From the NCBI RefSeq assembly GCF_900108185.1, contig NZ_FNVA01000003.1, positions 310,001-374,000 of the forward strand: a stretch of 64,000 nt of DNA, written 5' to 3'. Positions 19,728 to 26,986 of this stretch are shown piece after piece. A program made the translations under genes and the position numbers. The notes beneath the pieces were generated by a model. It was given only the letters and a program-made list of their open reading frames with translations, had not been told where the DNA came from and did not search any database. Position 1 is the first letter of the stretch. Each line of letters starts with the position of its first letter. Origin of the DNA: Bryocella elongata (GTDB lineage: Bacteria > Acidobacteriota > Terriglobia > Terriglobales > Acidobacteriaceae).

Positions 19728-21110
19728 ATGTCGAGCGAAGTCACTATCCCTGTTGTTGAAGCTGTGAGCGCGAACGAAGCGCCTGTATCCACCATTGCCA
19801 CGATTGGCCAGCATGAAGGGCAGCGTGTGACGCTGCGCGGCTGGCTGTATAACCTGCGCAGTTCGGGCAAGCTTTTGTTCCCGACGTTCCGTGATGGGTC
19901 GGGGACGATCCAGGGCATTGTGCCGAAGGCGGCGGTGCCGGAGATTGTGTTCGAGACGCTGAAGGGGCTGACGCTGGAGTCGAGCGTGGTCGTTACGGGC
20001 AAGGTGCGGGCGGACTCGCGGGCTCCTTCGGGCTATGAGCTCGATGTTGAGGATGTGACGGTGACGCAGCGCGTGGATGATGCGAACCCGTTTCCGATTC
20101 AGTTGAAGGAGGCGGGCGTTGAGTTCCTGATGGAGCATCGGCACCTGTGGGTGAGGACGCCGCGGCAGTCGGCGATTCTGCGGGTGCGGGCGACGATCAT
20201 GCGCGCGGCGGCGGAGTACTTCGACACGAATGGGTATACAAGGACCGATCCGCCGATCCTTACGCCGAACGCCTGCGAGGGAACGAGCGAGTTGTTCGAG
20301 ATGGATTACTTCGATGACGAGAAGGCGTATCTGACCCAGAGCGGACAGCTGTACATCGAAGCGACGGCGCTGGCGCTGGGCAAGGTGTACTCGTTTGGGC
20401 CGACGTTCCGCGCGGAGAAGTCGAAGACGCGGCGGCACCTGACGGAGTTCTGGATGATCGAGCCGGAGGTCGCGTACATGGACCTCGAAGGGCTGATGGA
20501 GATGGCCGAGGGGTTTCTGCGGCACATCGTGACGAAGGTGCTGGAGACGCATCGTGGTGCGGACCTGAAGCTGATCGGTAAGGATGAAGCGAAGCTGGAG
20601 GCGATCATCGCGGAGGGTGCGTTCCCGAAGCTGACGTACGACGAAGCCCACGCGATGCTGAAGGATGCGTATGCGGCGGGCAAGATCGAGAAGCCGCATG
20701 AGTATGGCGATGACTTTGGGTCGCCCGATGAGACGTATATCTCGAGCCAGTACGATAAGCCGGTGATGGTGCATCGTTATCCCGCGGCGGTGAAGGCCTT
20801 CTACATGCAGCCAGATCCGAAGGACCCGGCGAAGGCGTTGTGTGTGGATGTGCTGGCGCCCGAAGGGTACGGGGAGATCATCGGGGGGTCGCAGCGCGTG
20901 GACTCGTATGACCTGCTGAAGAAGCGCATCGAAGCGCATGGGCTGCCGTTGGCGGCGTTCCAGTGGTACCTCGATCTGCGCAAGTATGGCAGCGTGCCCC
21001 ACTCGGGATTTGGGATGGGGATTGAGCGCTGCGTGGCGTGGCTGTGCGGGCTGGAGCACGTGCGCGAGACGATTCCGTTTGCGCGGACGCTGAACCGGAT
21101 TTATCCGTAG
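19728..21110 (+). CDS. asnS: asparaginyl-tRNA synthetase
   Basis: 460 residues from the ATG at 19728; in-frame ATGs at 19689 and 19704 would add up to 13 residues. I prefer 19728 because the next 25 residues already make a normal linker to the OB-fold anticodon-binding domain ([15 protein letters not shown]). The class II catalytic core shows motif 2 ([21 protein letters not shown]) and motif 3 ([16 protein letters not shown]). It charges tRNA-Asn with Asn. A terminator follows 24 bp after the stop. The gene is about 1.3 kb upstream of the Ro60/tRNA-like region; I see no direct link. Confidence 0.95.
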   Translation: MSSEVTIPVVEAVSANEAPVSTIATIGQHEGQRVTLRGWLYNLRSSGKLLFPTFRDGSGTIQGIVPKAAVPEIVFETLKGLTLESSVVVTGKVRADSRAPSGYELDVEDVTVTQRVDDANPFPIQLKEAGVEFLMEHRHLWVRTPRQSAILRVRATIMRAAAEYFDTNGYTRTDPPILTPNACEGTSELFEMDYFDDEKAYLTQSGQLYIEATALALGKVYSFGPTFRAEKSKTRRHLTEFWMIEPEVAYMDLEGLMEMAEGFLRHIVTKVLETHRGADLKLIGKDEAKLEAIIAEGAFPKLTYDEAHAMLKDAYAAGKIEKPHEYGDDFGSPDETYISSQYDKPVMVHRYPAAVKAFYMQPDPKDPAKALCVDVLAPEGYGEIIGGSQRVDSYDLLKKRIEAHGLPLAAFQWYLDLRKYGSVPHSGFGMGIERCVAWLCGLEHVRETIPFARTLNRIYP

Positions 21111-21134
21111 GCTGGGCTTGGTGAAGAGTGTGAG

Positions 21135-21164
21135 AGGGACGGGCTTCGGCTCGTCCCTTTGCTT
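21135..21164 (+). terminator. intrinsic terminator after asnS
   Basis: Stem AGGGACGGGC / GCTCGTCCCT with a TTCG tetraloop, followed by TTGCTTTG. Confidence 0.85.
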
Positions 21165-21188
21165 TGCTGCGTCAGGCCAAGCTTTCTT

Positions 21189-21230
21189 CTGTAGAGGTAC
21201 GAGGGGAACAGGTTTGAGCGATGAGGAACT
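21189..21230 (+). repeat. GCTGTAGAGG-family dispersed repeat, degenerate copy
   Basis: CTGTAGAGGTACGAGGGGAA then caggtttgagcgatgagg. It is nearly the same as the short copy at 17671, so these two form a sub-type. Confidence 0.55.
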
Positions 21231-21353
21231 GCTGCGCGGATTTCTATCTCCGGAGCGGGAATGTGTCACTGCGATTTGCGAATGCTGCGAGTTAGAGAAA
21301 ATAATCCGATAAATGGCTTGCTATTTCTTCGTGGCGATGTCACAGTAAGTCCT

Positions 21354-21485
21354 GCGTAGGAGTTGGTCCGATGAAGCAGACGAATCACAATTCGATGCGT
21401 TGGTCGCTGGAAGGCTATTGCTTTCCAGCCGATCGCCGGACCCTGCTCCATAACCGGTCCTAGCCCTTGGCGGATCGACCTACGC
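21354..21485 (+). ncRNA. Y-RNA-like structured RNA upstream of the Ro60 gene (candidate)
   Basis: The two ends pair: GCGTAGG (21354-21360) with CCTACGC (21479-21485), then an internal loop, then TCCG (21367-21370) with CGGA (21471-21474). The 5' strand carries GGTCCGA, the same heptamer found in the Ro-binding strand of animal Y RNAs. Inside are two good hairpins: CGAAT-CACA-ATTCG (21381-21394) and GCTGGAAGGC-TATT-GCTTTCCAGC (21406-21429). An alternative inner closing stem is GGTCCG/CGGACC (21365-21370, 21437-21442). Y RNAs are stem-closed RNAs bound by Ro60, whose gene lies about 0.9 kb downstream. The fold is hand-drawn; transcription is not shown. Confidence 0.5.
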
Positions 21486-21637
21486 AAGCACGAAACACAC
21501 ACAAAAACTGAATAGCTTTTATGTACCAGGACCGCGCCTGAGTGGTGTAGAGTGCGGCTTTCTTCGACTGTGACTCGATTGCAAAGCAGCTGTACTCGTT
21601 TGTTCCCTCAGGTAGGGGCCTGTCCGCCAGTGGTGAA

Positions 21638-21697
21638 GTTCAGGGTTACTTCTGGGCAAATCCTTCGGGATGGGGTTCAACTCCCCGCGCTCTGAAC
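21638..21697 (+). ncRNA. tRNA-like module A: acceptor-like stem plus T-arm
   Basis: GTTCAGG (21638-21644) pairs with TCTGAAC (21691-21697) like an acceptor stem. It encloses a TCC-TTCG-GGA mini-hairpin and a T-arm-like hairpin at 21671-21687 (GGGG-TTCAACT-CCCC, plus one wobble pair) whose loop fits TTCRANY. There is no D-arm in the right place. Outer arms CGCCAG (21625-21630) and CTGGCG (21707-21712) extend the stem. A further hairpin, ACGTGCAGC-TCTT-GCTGCGTGT, follows at 21715-21736. Confidence 0.45.
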
Positions 21698-21789
21698 GTT
21701 GATTCCCTGGCGTGACGTGCAGCTCTTGCTGCGTGTGCGGAGAAGTGCGTTTGTATGAGATAGCTTCCAGTGGTGATAGAGGGGAGTTA

Positions 21790-21848
21790 CTGCCAGCTCG
21801 CTATGGCGAGTTAGCGCTGTGCGTCAGCCGGGCTGCGCCCGGTTAGCG
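21790..21848. repeat. TTAGCG hairpin-family repeat between tRNA-like modules
   Basis: Short hairpins CTCGC-TATG-GCGAG and CCGGGC-TGC-GCCCGG are linked by gttagcgctgtgcgtcagc. It belongs to the same family as the copies at 30.4, 33.1, 41.9, 52.8, 54.0 and 56.8 kb. Confidence 0.55.
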
Positions 21849-21869
21849 TGTGCGTGAAATTCAAGTTTG

Positions 21870-21997
21870 GCCGGTGGTGTAGAGGACAGTTCCTTCGCTT
21901 ATCACGCGGGTGGTCGCAGGTTCGAATCCTGCCGTGAGCTGCGGCTCGCGTAGCTCAGTGGTAGAGCACCCATACTGTTTTCGTTTTGTTCCCCGGC
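21870..21997 (+). ncRNA. YrlA-like RNA with a closed, permuted tRNA-like domain (candidate)
   Basis: Read 5' to 3': outer stem GCCGG (21870-21874), ACAGT (21886-21890), GGG (21908-21910), variable-loop-like TGGTC, then a perfect T-arm GCAGG-TTCGAAT-CCTGC (21916-21932). Next is CGTGAGC-TGCG-GCTCGCG (21933-21950), a 7-bp acceptor-like stem closed by a 4-nt loop. After that come TA and a perfect D-arm GCTC-AGTGGTA-GAGC (21953-21967), then CCC, ACTGT (21974-21978) and CCGGC (21993-21997), which pair back in nested order. The T-arm therefore precedes the D-arm, as in a circularly permuted tRNA. Bacterial YrlA RNAs are described as Ro60-bound tRNA mimics with a similar closed topology. A normal linear tRNA does not fit because no 5' partner for CGTGAGC exists upstream. 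Confidence 0.65.
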
Positions 21998-22004
21998 TAT
22001 AAGA

Positions 22005-22023
22005 CTCCAGCCAATGGGCTGGA
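22005..22023 (+). other. stable hairpin following the YrlA-like RNA
   Basis: Perfect 8-bp arms CTCCAGCC / GGCTGGAG with loop AATG. It is followed by GGGTAACGAAG, which can pair loosely with the T/C-rich strand at about 21980-21993. It is probably part of the same transcript. Confidence 0.45.
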
Positions 22024-22109
22024 GGGTAACGAAGTTCGCCATGGTGGTTCACCGGGTGATGAAGGGTGCGACTGGCGCTCTCATCGCGTTGTGGTGGCGC
22101 CATGGTGAA

Positions 22110-22140
22110 GCCCAGGCCTTATGAGAGGCCTGGGCCCCCC
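22110..22140. repeat. GC-rich palindrome, possible derivative of the 10-6-10 family
   Basis: GCCCAGGCCT-TATGAG-AGGCCTGGGC then CCCCC. It has the same arm and loop size as the dispersed palindrome, but the GGGCACCCG flank is replaced by a C-run. It could instead be a processing hairpin within the non-coding RNA region. Confidence 0.45.
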
Positions 22141-22204
22141 GGTGTCGTCATTGGGGCTTCAAGACGATCAGGTTCTCTAACAGGCTTCGCCGGTGGCGAA
22201 GACG

Positions 22205-22268
22205 ACGGGTACTTCATCGGTAGAGCGCCGCTATAGACGCGGAGGAGCAGGTTCGACCCCTGCCCTGT
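22205..22268 (+). ncRNA. tRNA-like module B, linear order with shortened acceptor stem
   Basis: ACGGG (22205-22209) pairs with CCTGT (22264-22268; one G-T pair). Then come TA, a D-arm-like CTTC-ATCGGTA-GAGC, an anticodon-arm-like CCGC-TATAGAC-GCGG, AGGA as variable loop, and a perfect T-arm GCAGG-TTCGACC-CCTGC (22247-22263). All tRNA arms are recognisable, but the acceptor stem has only five pairs, position 33 is not T and no CCA end follows. It is therefore a mimic or decayed tRNA rather than a working one. A CTTCGCC-GGT-GGCGAAG hairpin (22185-22201) precedes it. Confidence 0.5.
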
Positions 22269-22390
22269 ACGTAAGCAGAGCAACGTGCGTGCAGGTAGCT
22301 ATTCCCGTTGTCGCCAATTCCCCGGCGAGAGATGCAGGAACGCAGTATCAACAGCAACGCAAGAGCAACCAAGGAATACCGCACCGTTGA

Positions 22391-22397
22391 AGGGAGG
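22391..22397 (+). promoter_or_regulatory. ribosome-binding site deciding the Ro60 start
   Basis: AGGGAGG lies 7 nt before the ATG at 22405. It excludes the longer upstream in-frame start at 22285, which would lie just beyond tRNA-like module B. A TCGCC/GGCGA hairpin at 22311-22328 lies in the leader. Confidence 0.8.
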
Positions 22398-22404
22398 TGC
22401 GACC

Positions 22405-23727
22405 ATGAAGCTGAATATTTTGAAGCTGGCACACCTTGTTCGTCCGCGTCCGCGTACGTATGAGGGAGCGCCGGCGTTGACGATCACTCCTGAGCAGGCG
22501 CTGCGGCGCTCTGTGATGGCGAGCATGCTGTGGGAGAGCGAGTTCTACGAGAGCGGTGAGACGATTGCCGCGCGGATTCGCTCGCTCGTTCCGCAGGTGG
22601 ATGCGGAGCAGGTGGCTGCGATTGCAGTGGAGGCGCGCTCGGCGATGAAGCTGCGTCACGCGCCGCTACTGGTGGTTCGCGAGATGGCTCGCTATGCCAC
22701 GCACCGTGGGCTGGTGGGCGAGGTGCTGCCTCGCGTGATCCAGCGTGCGGATGAGCTGGCGGAGTTTGTTGCGATCTACTGGGCCGAGGGTAAGGTTCCG
22801 TTGTCGGGCCAGGTGAAGAAGGGCCTGGCGGCGACGTTCCCGAAGTTCGATGAGTATGCGCTCGCGAAGTACGACCGGGCAAGTGTTGTCAGGCTGAGGG
22901 ATGTGTTGTTTCTGTGCCACGCGAAGCCGCGTGATGCGGAGCAGGCGGCGGTGTGGAAGCGGCTGGTCGATGGCGAGCTGGCGACGCCGGACACGTGGGA
23001 GGTTGCGCTCTCGAGTGGGGGCGACAAGCGGGCGCACTGGTCGCGGTTGCTCTCGGAGCGCAAGCTGGGTGCGCTGGCGCTGCTGCGCAACCTGCGGAAC
23101 ATGCAGGCTGCGGGCGTCGACGAGCGGCTGGTGCTGGGTGCGCTGGCCACGATGAAGACGGATCGTGTGCTGCCGTTCCGATTCCTGGCTGCTGCGCGGT
23201 ATGCGCCGCAGTGGGAAGAGGCGCTGGAGGCGGCTATGTTCCGGGCGCTTGCGGATGTCCCGAAGTTGCCGGGACGTACGGTGGTGCTGGTCGACGTGTC
23301 GGGTTCGATGACGGACCGTCTGTCCGGGCGCAACGAGATGCGGCGCACGGATGCGGCGTATGGTCTTGCGGTGTTGCTGCGCGAGATGTGCGAGCGGGTG
23401 GCTGTGTACACCTTCTCGAACACGCTGAAGCTGGTGCCTGCGCGTCGTGGGTTTGGGCTGCGCGATGCGATGGACGCCAGCCAGCCGCACATGGCGACGT
23501 ACCTTGGCTCGGCGCTGGACCGGATCGAAGAGCGGTACGACCGGATCATCGTCGTGACGGACGAGCAGTCGCATGACCGCGTGCCTGCGCCGAAGGGCAA
23601 GGGCTACGTGATCAATGTGGCCAGCGCGAAGAACGGCGTGGGGTACGGTGCGTGGATGCACATCGACGGCTTCAGCGAGGCTGTTGTGGAGTACATCCGC
23701 GCGATGGAGGAGCAGGCCGCGGCTTAG
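22405..23727 (+). CDS. TROVE-domain (Ro60/Rsr) RNA-binding protein with vWA domain
   Basis: 440 residues. The N-terminal about 270 residues are the helical TROVE repeat ring (ALRRSVMASMLWESEFYE, HAPLLVVREMARY, ADELAEFVAIYW, AKYDRASVVRLRDVLFLCHA). The C-terminal domain is a von Willebrand A fold with an intact MIDAS, VLVDVSGSM (DxSxS, near residue 300), and a later Asp in IVVTDEQSHD. Ro60 proteins bind misfolded ncRNAs in the ring and Y RNAs on the outside, tethering nucleases such as PNPase or assisting rRNA and tRNA processing under stress. The upstream kilobase holds Y-RNA- and tRNA-like structures, the expected partners. No rtcB or rtcA is adjacent, unlike the classical repair operons. A strong terminator follows. 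Confidence 0.92.
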   Translation: MKLNILKLAHLVRPRPRTYEGAPALTITPEQALRRSVMASMLWESEFYESGETIAARIRSLVPQVDAEQVAAIAVEARSAMKLRHAPLLVVREMARYATHRGLVGEVLPRVIQRADELAEFVAIYWAEGKVPLSGQVKKGLAATFPKFDEYALAKYDRASVVRLRDVLFLCHAKPRDAEQAAVWKRLVDGELATPDTWEVALSSGGDKRAHWSRLLSERKLGALALLRNLRNMQAAGVDERLVLGALATMKTDRVLPFRFLAAARYAPQWEEALEAAMFRALADVPKLPGRTVVLVDVSGSMTDRLSGRNEMRRTDAAYGLAVLLREMCERVAVYTFSNTLKLVPARRGFGLRDAMDASQPHMATYLGSALDRIEERYDRIIVVTDEQSHDRVPAPKGKGYVINVASAKNGVGYGAWMHIDGFSEAVVEYIRAMEEQAAA

Positions 23728-23752
23728 GCTGCGGCTCGCTTCCGGGTAAGGA

Positions 23753-23811
23753 AAAGCCGCCGTGGTCTGGTCCTCGAAAGAGGGCCGGGCTGCGGCGGCT
23801 TTGTTGTTTTG
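23753..23811 (+). terminator. terminator after the Ro60 gene
   Basis: Outer arms AAAGCCGCCG / CGGCGGCTTT (23753-23762, 23793-23802) enclose GGTCCTC-GAAA-GAGGGCC with a GNRA loop. GTTGTTTTG follows. Confidence 0.88.
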
Positions 23812-23812
23812 A

Positions 23813-23895
23813 GCTGTAGAGGGGCGAGGTCTTCAGGTGGACAGGTGCGAGTGGATCTGTTGAGCGATGAGCTTCGAGCTGATGAGCGATGCGGG
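23813..23895 (+). repeat. GCTGTAGAGG-family dispersed repeat
   Basis: GCTGTAGAGGGGCGAGGTCT, then caggtggacaggtgcgag, tctgttgagcgatgagc. It lies between the convergent Ro60 and DinB-like genes. Confidence 0.75.
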
Positions 23896-23913
23896 GAAGA
23901 TGTTGCGTACGCG

Positions 23914-24450
23914 CTACTTCTCGGAGGCGCTGGGGGGAGTGATGCCCTTGAGGCGCATGTAGGTGGCGAGCTGGGCGTACTGCTCGTTGTCATGCGAGAC
24001 GTTGCCCCAGAGGAGGCTGACGCGGGTGCGCTTGACGGGGCCGGCGGAGAGCAGGTCGAGTGCGTTGGCGTCTGTGATGGAGGCGTAGGCCTTGTCGCAG
24101 GCGTCGAAGGAGGCTTTAAGGGCGGCGACGATCTCGGGCTTGGGGGCGGTCTCGGCGGGGGTCTTCGCCATTTCGGCGGTGGGTGTGCCGTTGACGATGC
24201 CGCAGCTGCGGACCTGGGCCTCGATGACGTGGGTGAGGATGCGGGCGAAGACGCGGATGTCGGGTGTGGGCTTGTAGCTGTAGAGGTCGGCGGGCATCTT
24301 GTCGGCGGACTTGAGGATGTTGTCTTTGAGGCCGGTGTAGCTGCGATTGACTTCGGGCCCGACGCCGGGGGTGGGTGGAGCGGACTGGGCGGATGCCATC
24401 GAAGGGGCGAGGACACAGACGGCTGCTGCGGCGAGAAGCGTGGGACGCAT
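23914..24450 (-). CDS. exported DinB-like (damage-inducible/YfiT fold) protein
   Basis: 178 residues from the ATG at 24450. This start gives a signal peptide (MRPTLLAAAAVCVLAPSMAS then AQS) and has GAGGA upstream on the minus strand; a longer frame to 24543 only reads through spacer. The mature part is a four-helix-bundle-like sequence with NRSYTGLKDNILKSADKMP and a His in ILTHVIEAQ, then HDNEQYAQLATYMRLKGI. The last is the typical C-terminal HxxxH-like motif of the DinB superfamily (H-D-N-E-Q-Y-A). Such proteins bind divalent metals; the biochemical role of exported members is not known. Confidence 0.75.
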   Translation of the reverse strand: MRPTLLAAAAVCVLAPSMASAQSAPPTPGVGPEVNRSYTGLKDNILKSADKMPADLYSYKPTPDIRVFARILTHVIEAQVRSCGIVNGTPTAEMAKTPAETAPKPEIVAALKASFDACDKAYASITDANALDLLSAGPVKRTRVSLLWGNVSHDNEQYAQLATYMRLKGITPPSASEK

Positions 24451-24538
24451 GTTGGATTTTCCTCGGGAACAGGGTACGCAGAGCTTGGACGGGGGACAAC
24501 AGGATTCGTTGGGTGAGTTTCCACGAGATTTCTGCGAA

Positions 24539-24571
24539 CCCACATCTCAGAGGCGAGATGTGGGGCACTAG
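24539..24571. repeat. 10-6-10 palindromic repeat, copy 3
   Basis: Arms CCCACATCTC and GAGATGTGGG, loop AGAGGC, then GCAC. The IS481 element begins directly after it, so the usual CCG flank is lost or displaced. Confidence 0.88.
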
Positions 24572-25591
24572 CTGTGGAGTCTCAACAGGTTGTTCTGGTC
24601 GAGAGCTGATCGGCTGATCGGTGGCGACAGGCCTAAGCTAGCATGCGGCCGATGCCAGTTGTACTGGTGCAGCCAGGGGCGGAGTTCCTGGCTGCGTTCG
24701 TTTGAGTTTTGGTATGTGCGGGCGTAGGCCGATTCGCGCAGTGCGGTTTGGATGAAGCATTTGCCCTTGCCGTTGGTGCGTGGGGTGTAAGGCCGGGTGA
24801 AGCGATGCTTGAGTCCGAGTTTGCGGCAGGCTGTGGCCATGGCATGCGAGCGATAGGCTGGCCCATTGTCGGTGAGGATGGCCTTGAAGCGGATGCCAAG
24901 CCTCGCATAGTGGGCTAGCGCAGCGTCGAGGAAGTGCAGCACCGAAGCCTTTGTTTCATCCGGATAGATCGCCGAGAAGGCGATGCGCGAGTGATCGTCG
25001 ATGGCCACATGGACATACTCCCAGCCCGCGCCTTCGACCGAGTCCTGGCGGTTGCCGGTGACGCGATGCGACGGCCTGACGATGCGGCCCAGCTTCTTGA
25101 TGTCCAGATGCAGAAGGTCGCCGCATGTTCGTAGCGCTGCACCACAGGGCGAGGCTCCAGATCGCGTATCCGGCTTAGCTTCAGCCGGCGCAGGATGCGG
25201 CTCACCGTGGCCCGGCTCAGACCCGTCTGCTGCGCGATCCGCAACCCCGTCCAACGGTCCCGCCGTAAGGTCTCAACACGCTGTACCAACTCGTCGGTGG
25301 TGGGCTTCCGCAGCCGATGCGGGCGCGAACTGCGGTCCCCCAGACCCGCCGCACCAGCTTCGCGATACCGCCGAACCCACTTCGCCGCTGTCTTCGCGCT
25401 CACGTTGAAGCTGGCCGCGGCCAGCTTCAACGTGAGACCTTCTCCCAAAACCCGCTTCGCAAGTTGCTCTCGACCAAACAACGTCAGTCGGGCACGCTGG
25501 TGGTAGTCCATCGGACCTCCTGATCCTCTGCGTCTTCGCAAACACAGCTAATCAGTTCTCGATCCGATGGACAACCTATTGAAACCTCACA
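24572..25591 (-). mobile_element. IS481-family insertion sequence, decayed
   Basis: About 1,020 bp. The two ends form imperfect inverted repeats of about 40 bp: the left begins TGTGGAGTCTCAACAGGTTG, the right (reverse complement) TGTGAGGTTTCAATAGGTTG, and both share TCGAGAnCTGAT further in. The 5-bp direct repeat ACTAG flanks it (24567-24571 and 25592-25596), fitting a target duplication. The single transposase gene is frameshifted. The insertion point abuts a palindromic repeat. Confidence 0.85.
24586..25511 (-). pseudogene. IS481-family transposase, frameshifted
   Basis: The 5' part starts at MDYHQRARLTLFGREQ (ATG at 25511). It has the N-terminal helix-turn-helix region (LKLAAASFNVSAKTAAKWVR, DLxRRSxPH-like segment, GLSRATVSRILRRL). 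The 3' part, in another frame, holds the DDE core (LLHLDIKKLGRI, HVAIDDHSR, LTDNGPAYRS, HRFTRPYTPRTNGK) and a good C-terminus. The break is near 25115-25130, where the normal RYEH..PGDLLHLD sequence is reduced to GAACATGCGGCGACC. This is consistent with a small deletion. Activity would need programmed slippage, and no slippery run is evident. Confidence 0.85.
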
Positions 25592-25623
25592 ACTAGAAGG
25601 CTCTCATGCGCGGGTTCTTATGC

Positions 25624-25705
25624 GCTGTAGAGGGGCGAGGTCTCCAGGTGAGCAGGTGCGAGGAACTCTGTTGAGCTACGAGCCGCGAGGGATTGAGCTA
25701 TGAGG
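25624..25705 (+). repeat. GCTGTAGAGG-family dispersed repeat (reference copy)
   Basis: GCTGTAGAGGGGCGAGGTCT, ccaggtgagcaggtgcgag, gaactctgttgagctacgag, ccgcgagggattgagctatg. Ten copies are seen in the window, all in this orientation and all between genes. Confidence 0.8.
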
Positions 25706-25744
25706 TCTCAGACTTGTCCCACCTGGCACATCGGTTCTGCGAGA

Positions 25745-26764
25745 TCAGACGAGGGGTTTGAGCTGGGTGCCCATGAGGTCGATGGAATGGAGGACCTTGT
25801 CGTGGGAGAGCATGCCGCCGGAGATCATGAAGGTGACGCGGGAGATGCCGCCGAGAGCTTCGGAGAAGCGCTTGATCTTGGCAGCGACTGTCTGGGGCGA
25901 GCCGACGAGGAAGGCCCCGGTGGGGCCTCGCTGGGCGTCGAAGGCGGCGCGGGTGGTGGGTCCCCACCCGCGTTCGCGGCCGATGCGGGAGAAGGTGTGC
26001 TGGTAGGCGGGCCAGAGCTCGTCGGCGGCCTGGTCGTCGGTGTCAGCGAGGTAGCCGATGCAGTGGAGGGCGACGTCGAGGGTGGCGCGGTCGTGTCCGG
26101 CGCGCTCGGCGGCCTGGTAGTAGAGGTCGACGAGGGGGCGGAAGCGGTGGGGTTCGCCGCCGATGACGGCGACGGTGAGCGGGAGGCCGAGGGCCCCGGC
26201 GCGGGCGAAGGAGGCAGGTGTGCCGCCGACTCCGAGGCGAATGGGGAGCGGGTTCTGCACGGGGCGGGGCCAGACTCCCTGGCCGGTGAGCGAAGCGCGG
26301 TGCTGGCCTTCCCAGTGGACGTGGACCTCGTCGCGGAGGGCGAGCAGGAGGTCGAGCTTCTCGGCGAAGAGCTCGTCGTAGAACTTCGTATCGTAGCCGA
26401 AGAGCGGGTAGGACTCGATGAAGGAGCCGCGGCCGACGATGATCTCGGCGCGGCCGTTGGAGATGAGGTCGAGGGTGGCGAACTGCTGGAAGACGCGGAC
26501 GGGGTCGTCGGAGGAGAGGACCGTGACGGCGCTGGCGAGGCGGATGTTCTTCGTGCGAGCGGCGATGGCGGCGAGCAGGATCGCGGGTGCGCTGGCGACG
26601 TACTCCTCGCGATGGTGTTCACCGATGGCGTAGAGGTCGAGGCCGACGCGGTCGGCGAGCTCGGCCTCTTCGAGGAGCTGGGCGACGCGTTCCGCGGAGT
26701 TGCGGGCGAGGGGGTCGTTGGGAGTGACGACGCGCTCGACGAAGGTATCGATTCCGATCTGCAT
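25745..26764 (-). CDS. LLM-class flavin-dependent oxidoreductase (luciferase-like monooxygenase)
   Basis: 339 residues starting MQIGIDTFVERV at 26764. A longer in-frame start at 26860 would translate the palindromic repeat and is rejected. Family marks: LAELADRVGLDLYAIGEHHREEY-like segment (EEAELADRVGLDLYAIGEHH), ASAVTVLSSDDPVRVFQQFA, LISNGRAEIIVGRGSFIES, and RLGVGGTPAS for the flavin phosphate. It folds as a TIM barrel using FMNH2 or F420-like cofactor; members oxidise alkanes, sulfonates or other small molecules. The neighbour mgtC-like gene is divergent. Substrate not predictable. Confidence 0.9.
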   Translation of the reverse strand: MQIGIDTFVERVVTPNDPLARNSAERVAQLLEEAELADRVGLDLYAIGEHHREEYVASAPAILLAAIAARTKNIRLASAVTVLSSDDPVRVFQQFATLDLISNGRAEIIVGRGSFIESYPLFGYDTKFYDELFAEKLDLLLALRDEVHVHWEGQHRASLTGQGVWPRPVQNPLPIRLGVGGTPASFARAGALGLPLTVAVIGGEPHRFRPLVDLYYQAAERAGHDRATLDVALHCIGYLADTDDQAADELWPAYQHTFSRIGRERGWGPTTRAAFDAQRGPTGAFLVGSPQTVAAKIKRFSEALGGISRVTFMISGGMLSHDKVLHSIDLMGTQLKPLV

Positions 26765-26815
26765 GAGGTTATGGATGAGGGAGAAGGGACTTGCGATCCT
26801 TTGAGATCCTGCGAA

Positions 26816-26847
26816 CCCACGTCTCAGAAGCGAGACGTGGGGTACCC
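26816..26847. repeat. 10-6-10 palindromic repeat, copy 4
   Basis: Arms CCCACGTCTC and GAGACGTGGG, loop AGAAGC, followed by GTACCCG. Compared with copy 3, one stem pair changes from A-T to G-C on both sides. It lies between the divergent LLM and MgtC genes. Confidence 0.88.
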
Positions 26848-26986
26848 GTCGGCGTGGCATTTGTTGCCGGGTGGATGGAAAGGATGCGGATTGGGTCGCG
26901 GGTTTTGGGCATCGGGTTTCGGGTTCTTGAAAACGACGGCGTTATGGGGGCGGGATATGCTTCCAGAGATGATCGTTGGAGTTGTA

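Noticed and set aside
18783..21269. An 828-codon open frame on the - strand
   Set aside because: It runs antisense over the sugar isomerase and asnS genes. The translation is Arg/His/Pro-rich, typical of a shadow frame.
21870..22268. Ordinary tRNA genes upstream of the Ro60 gene
   Set aside because: The T-arms are perfect, but no linear acceptor stem of 7 bp, no T33 with a valid anticodon, and no CCA end could be drawn. They are better described as tRNA mimics.
26765..26860. Longer N-terminus of the flavin oxidoreductase
   Set aside because: It would translate the palindromic repeat and spacer. The conserved family start is MQIGIDTF.
25700..26986. N-terminal extension of the MgtC frame
   Set aside because: This part is antisense to the flavin oxidoreductase gene. 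The MgtC start is set by GGAG before 26987.
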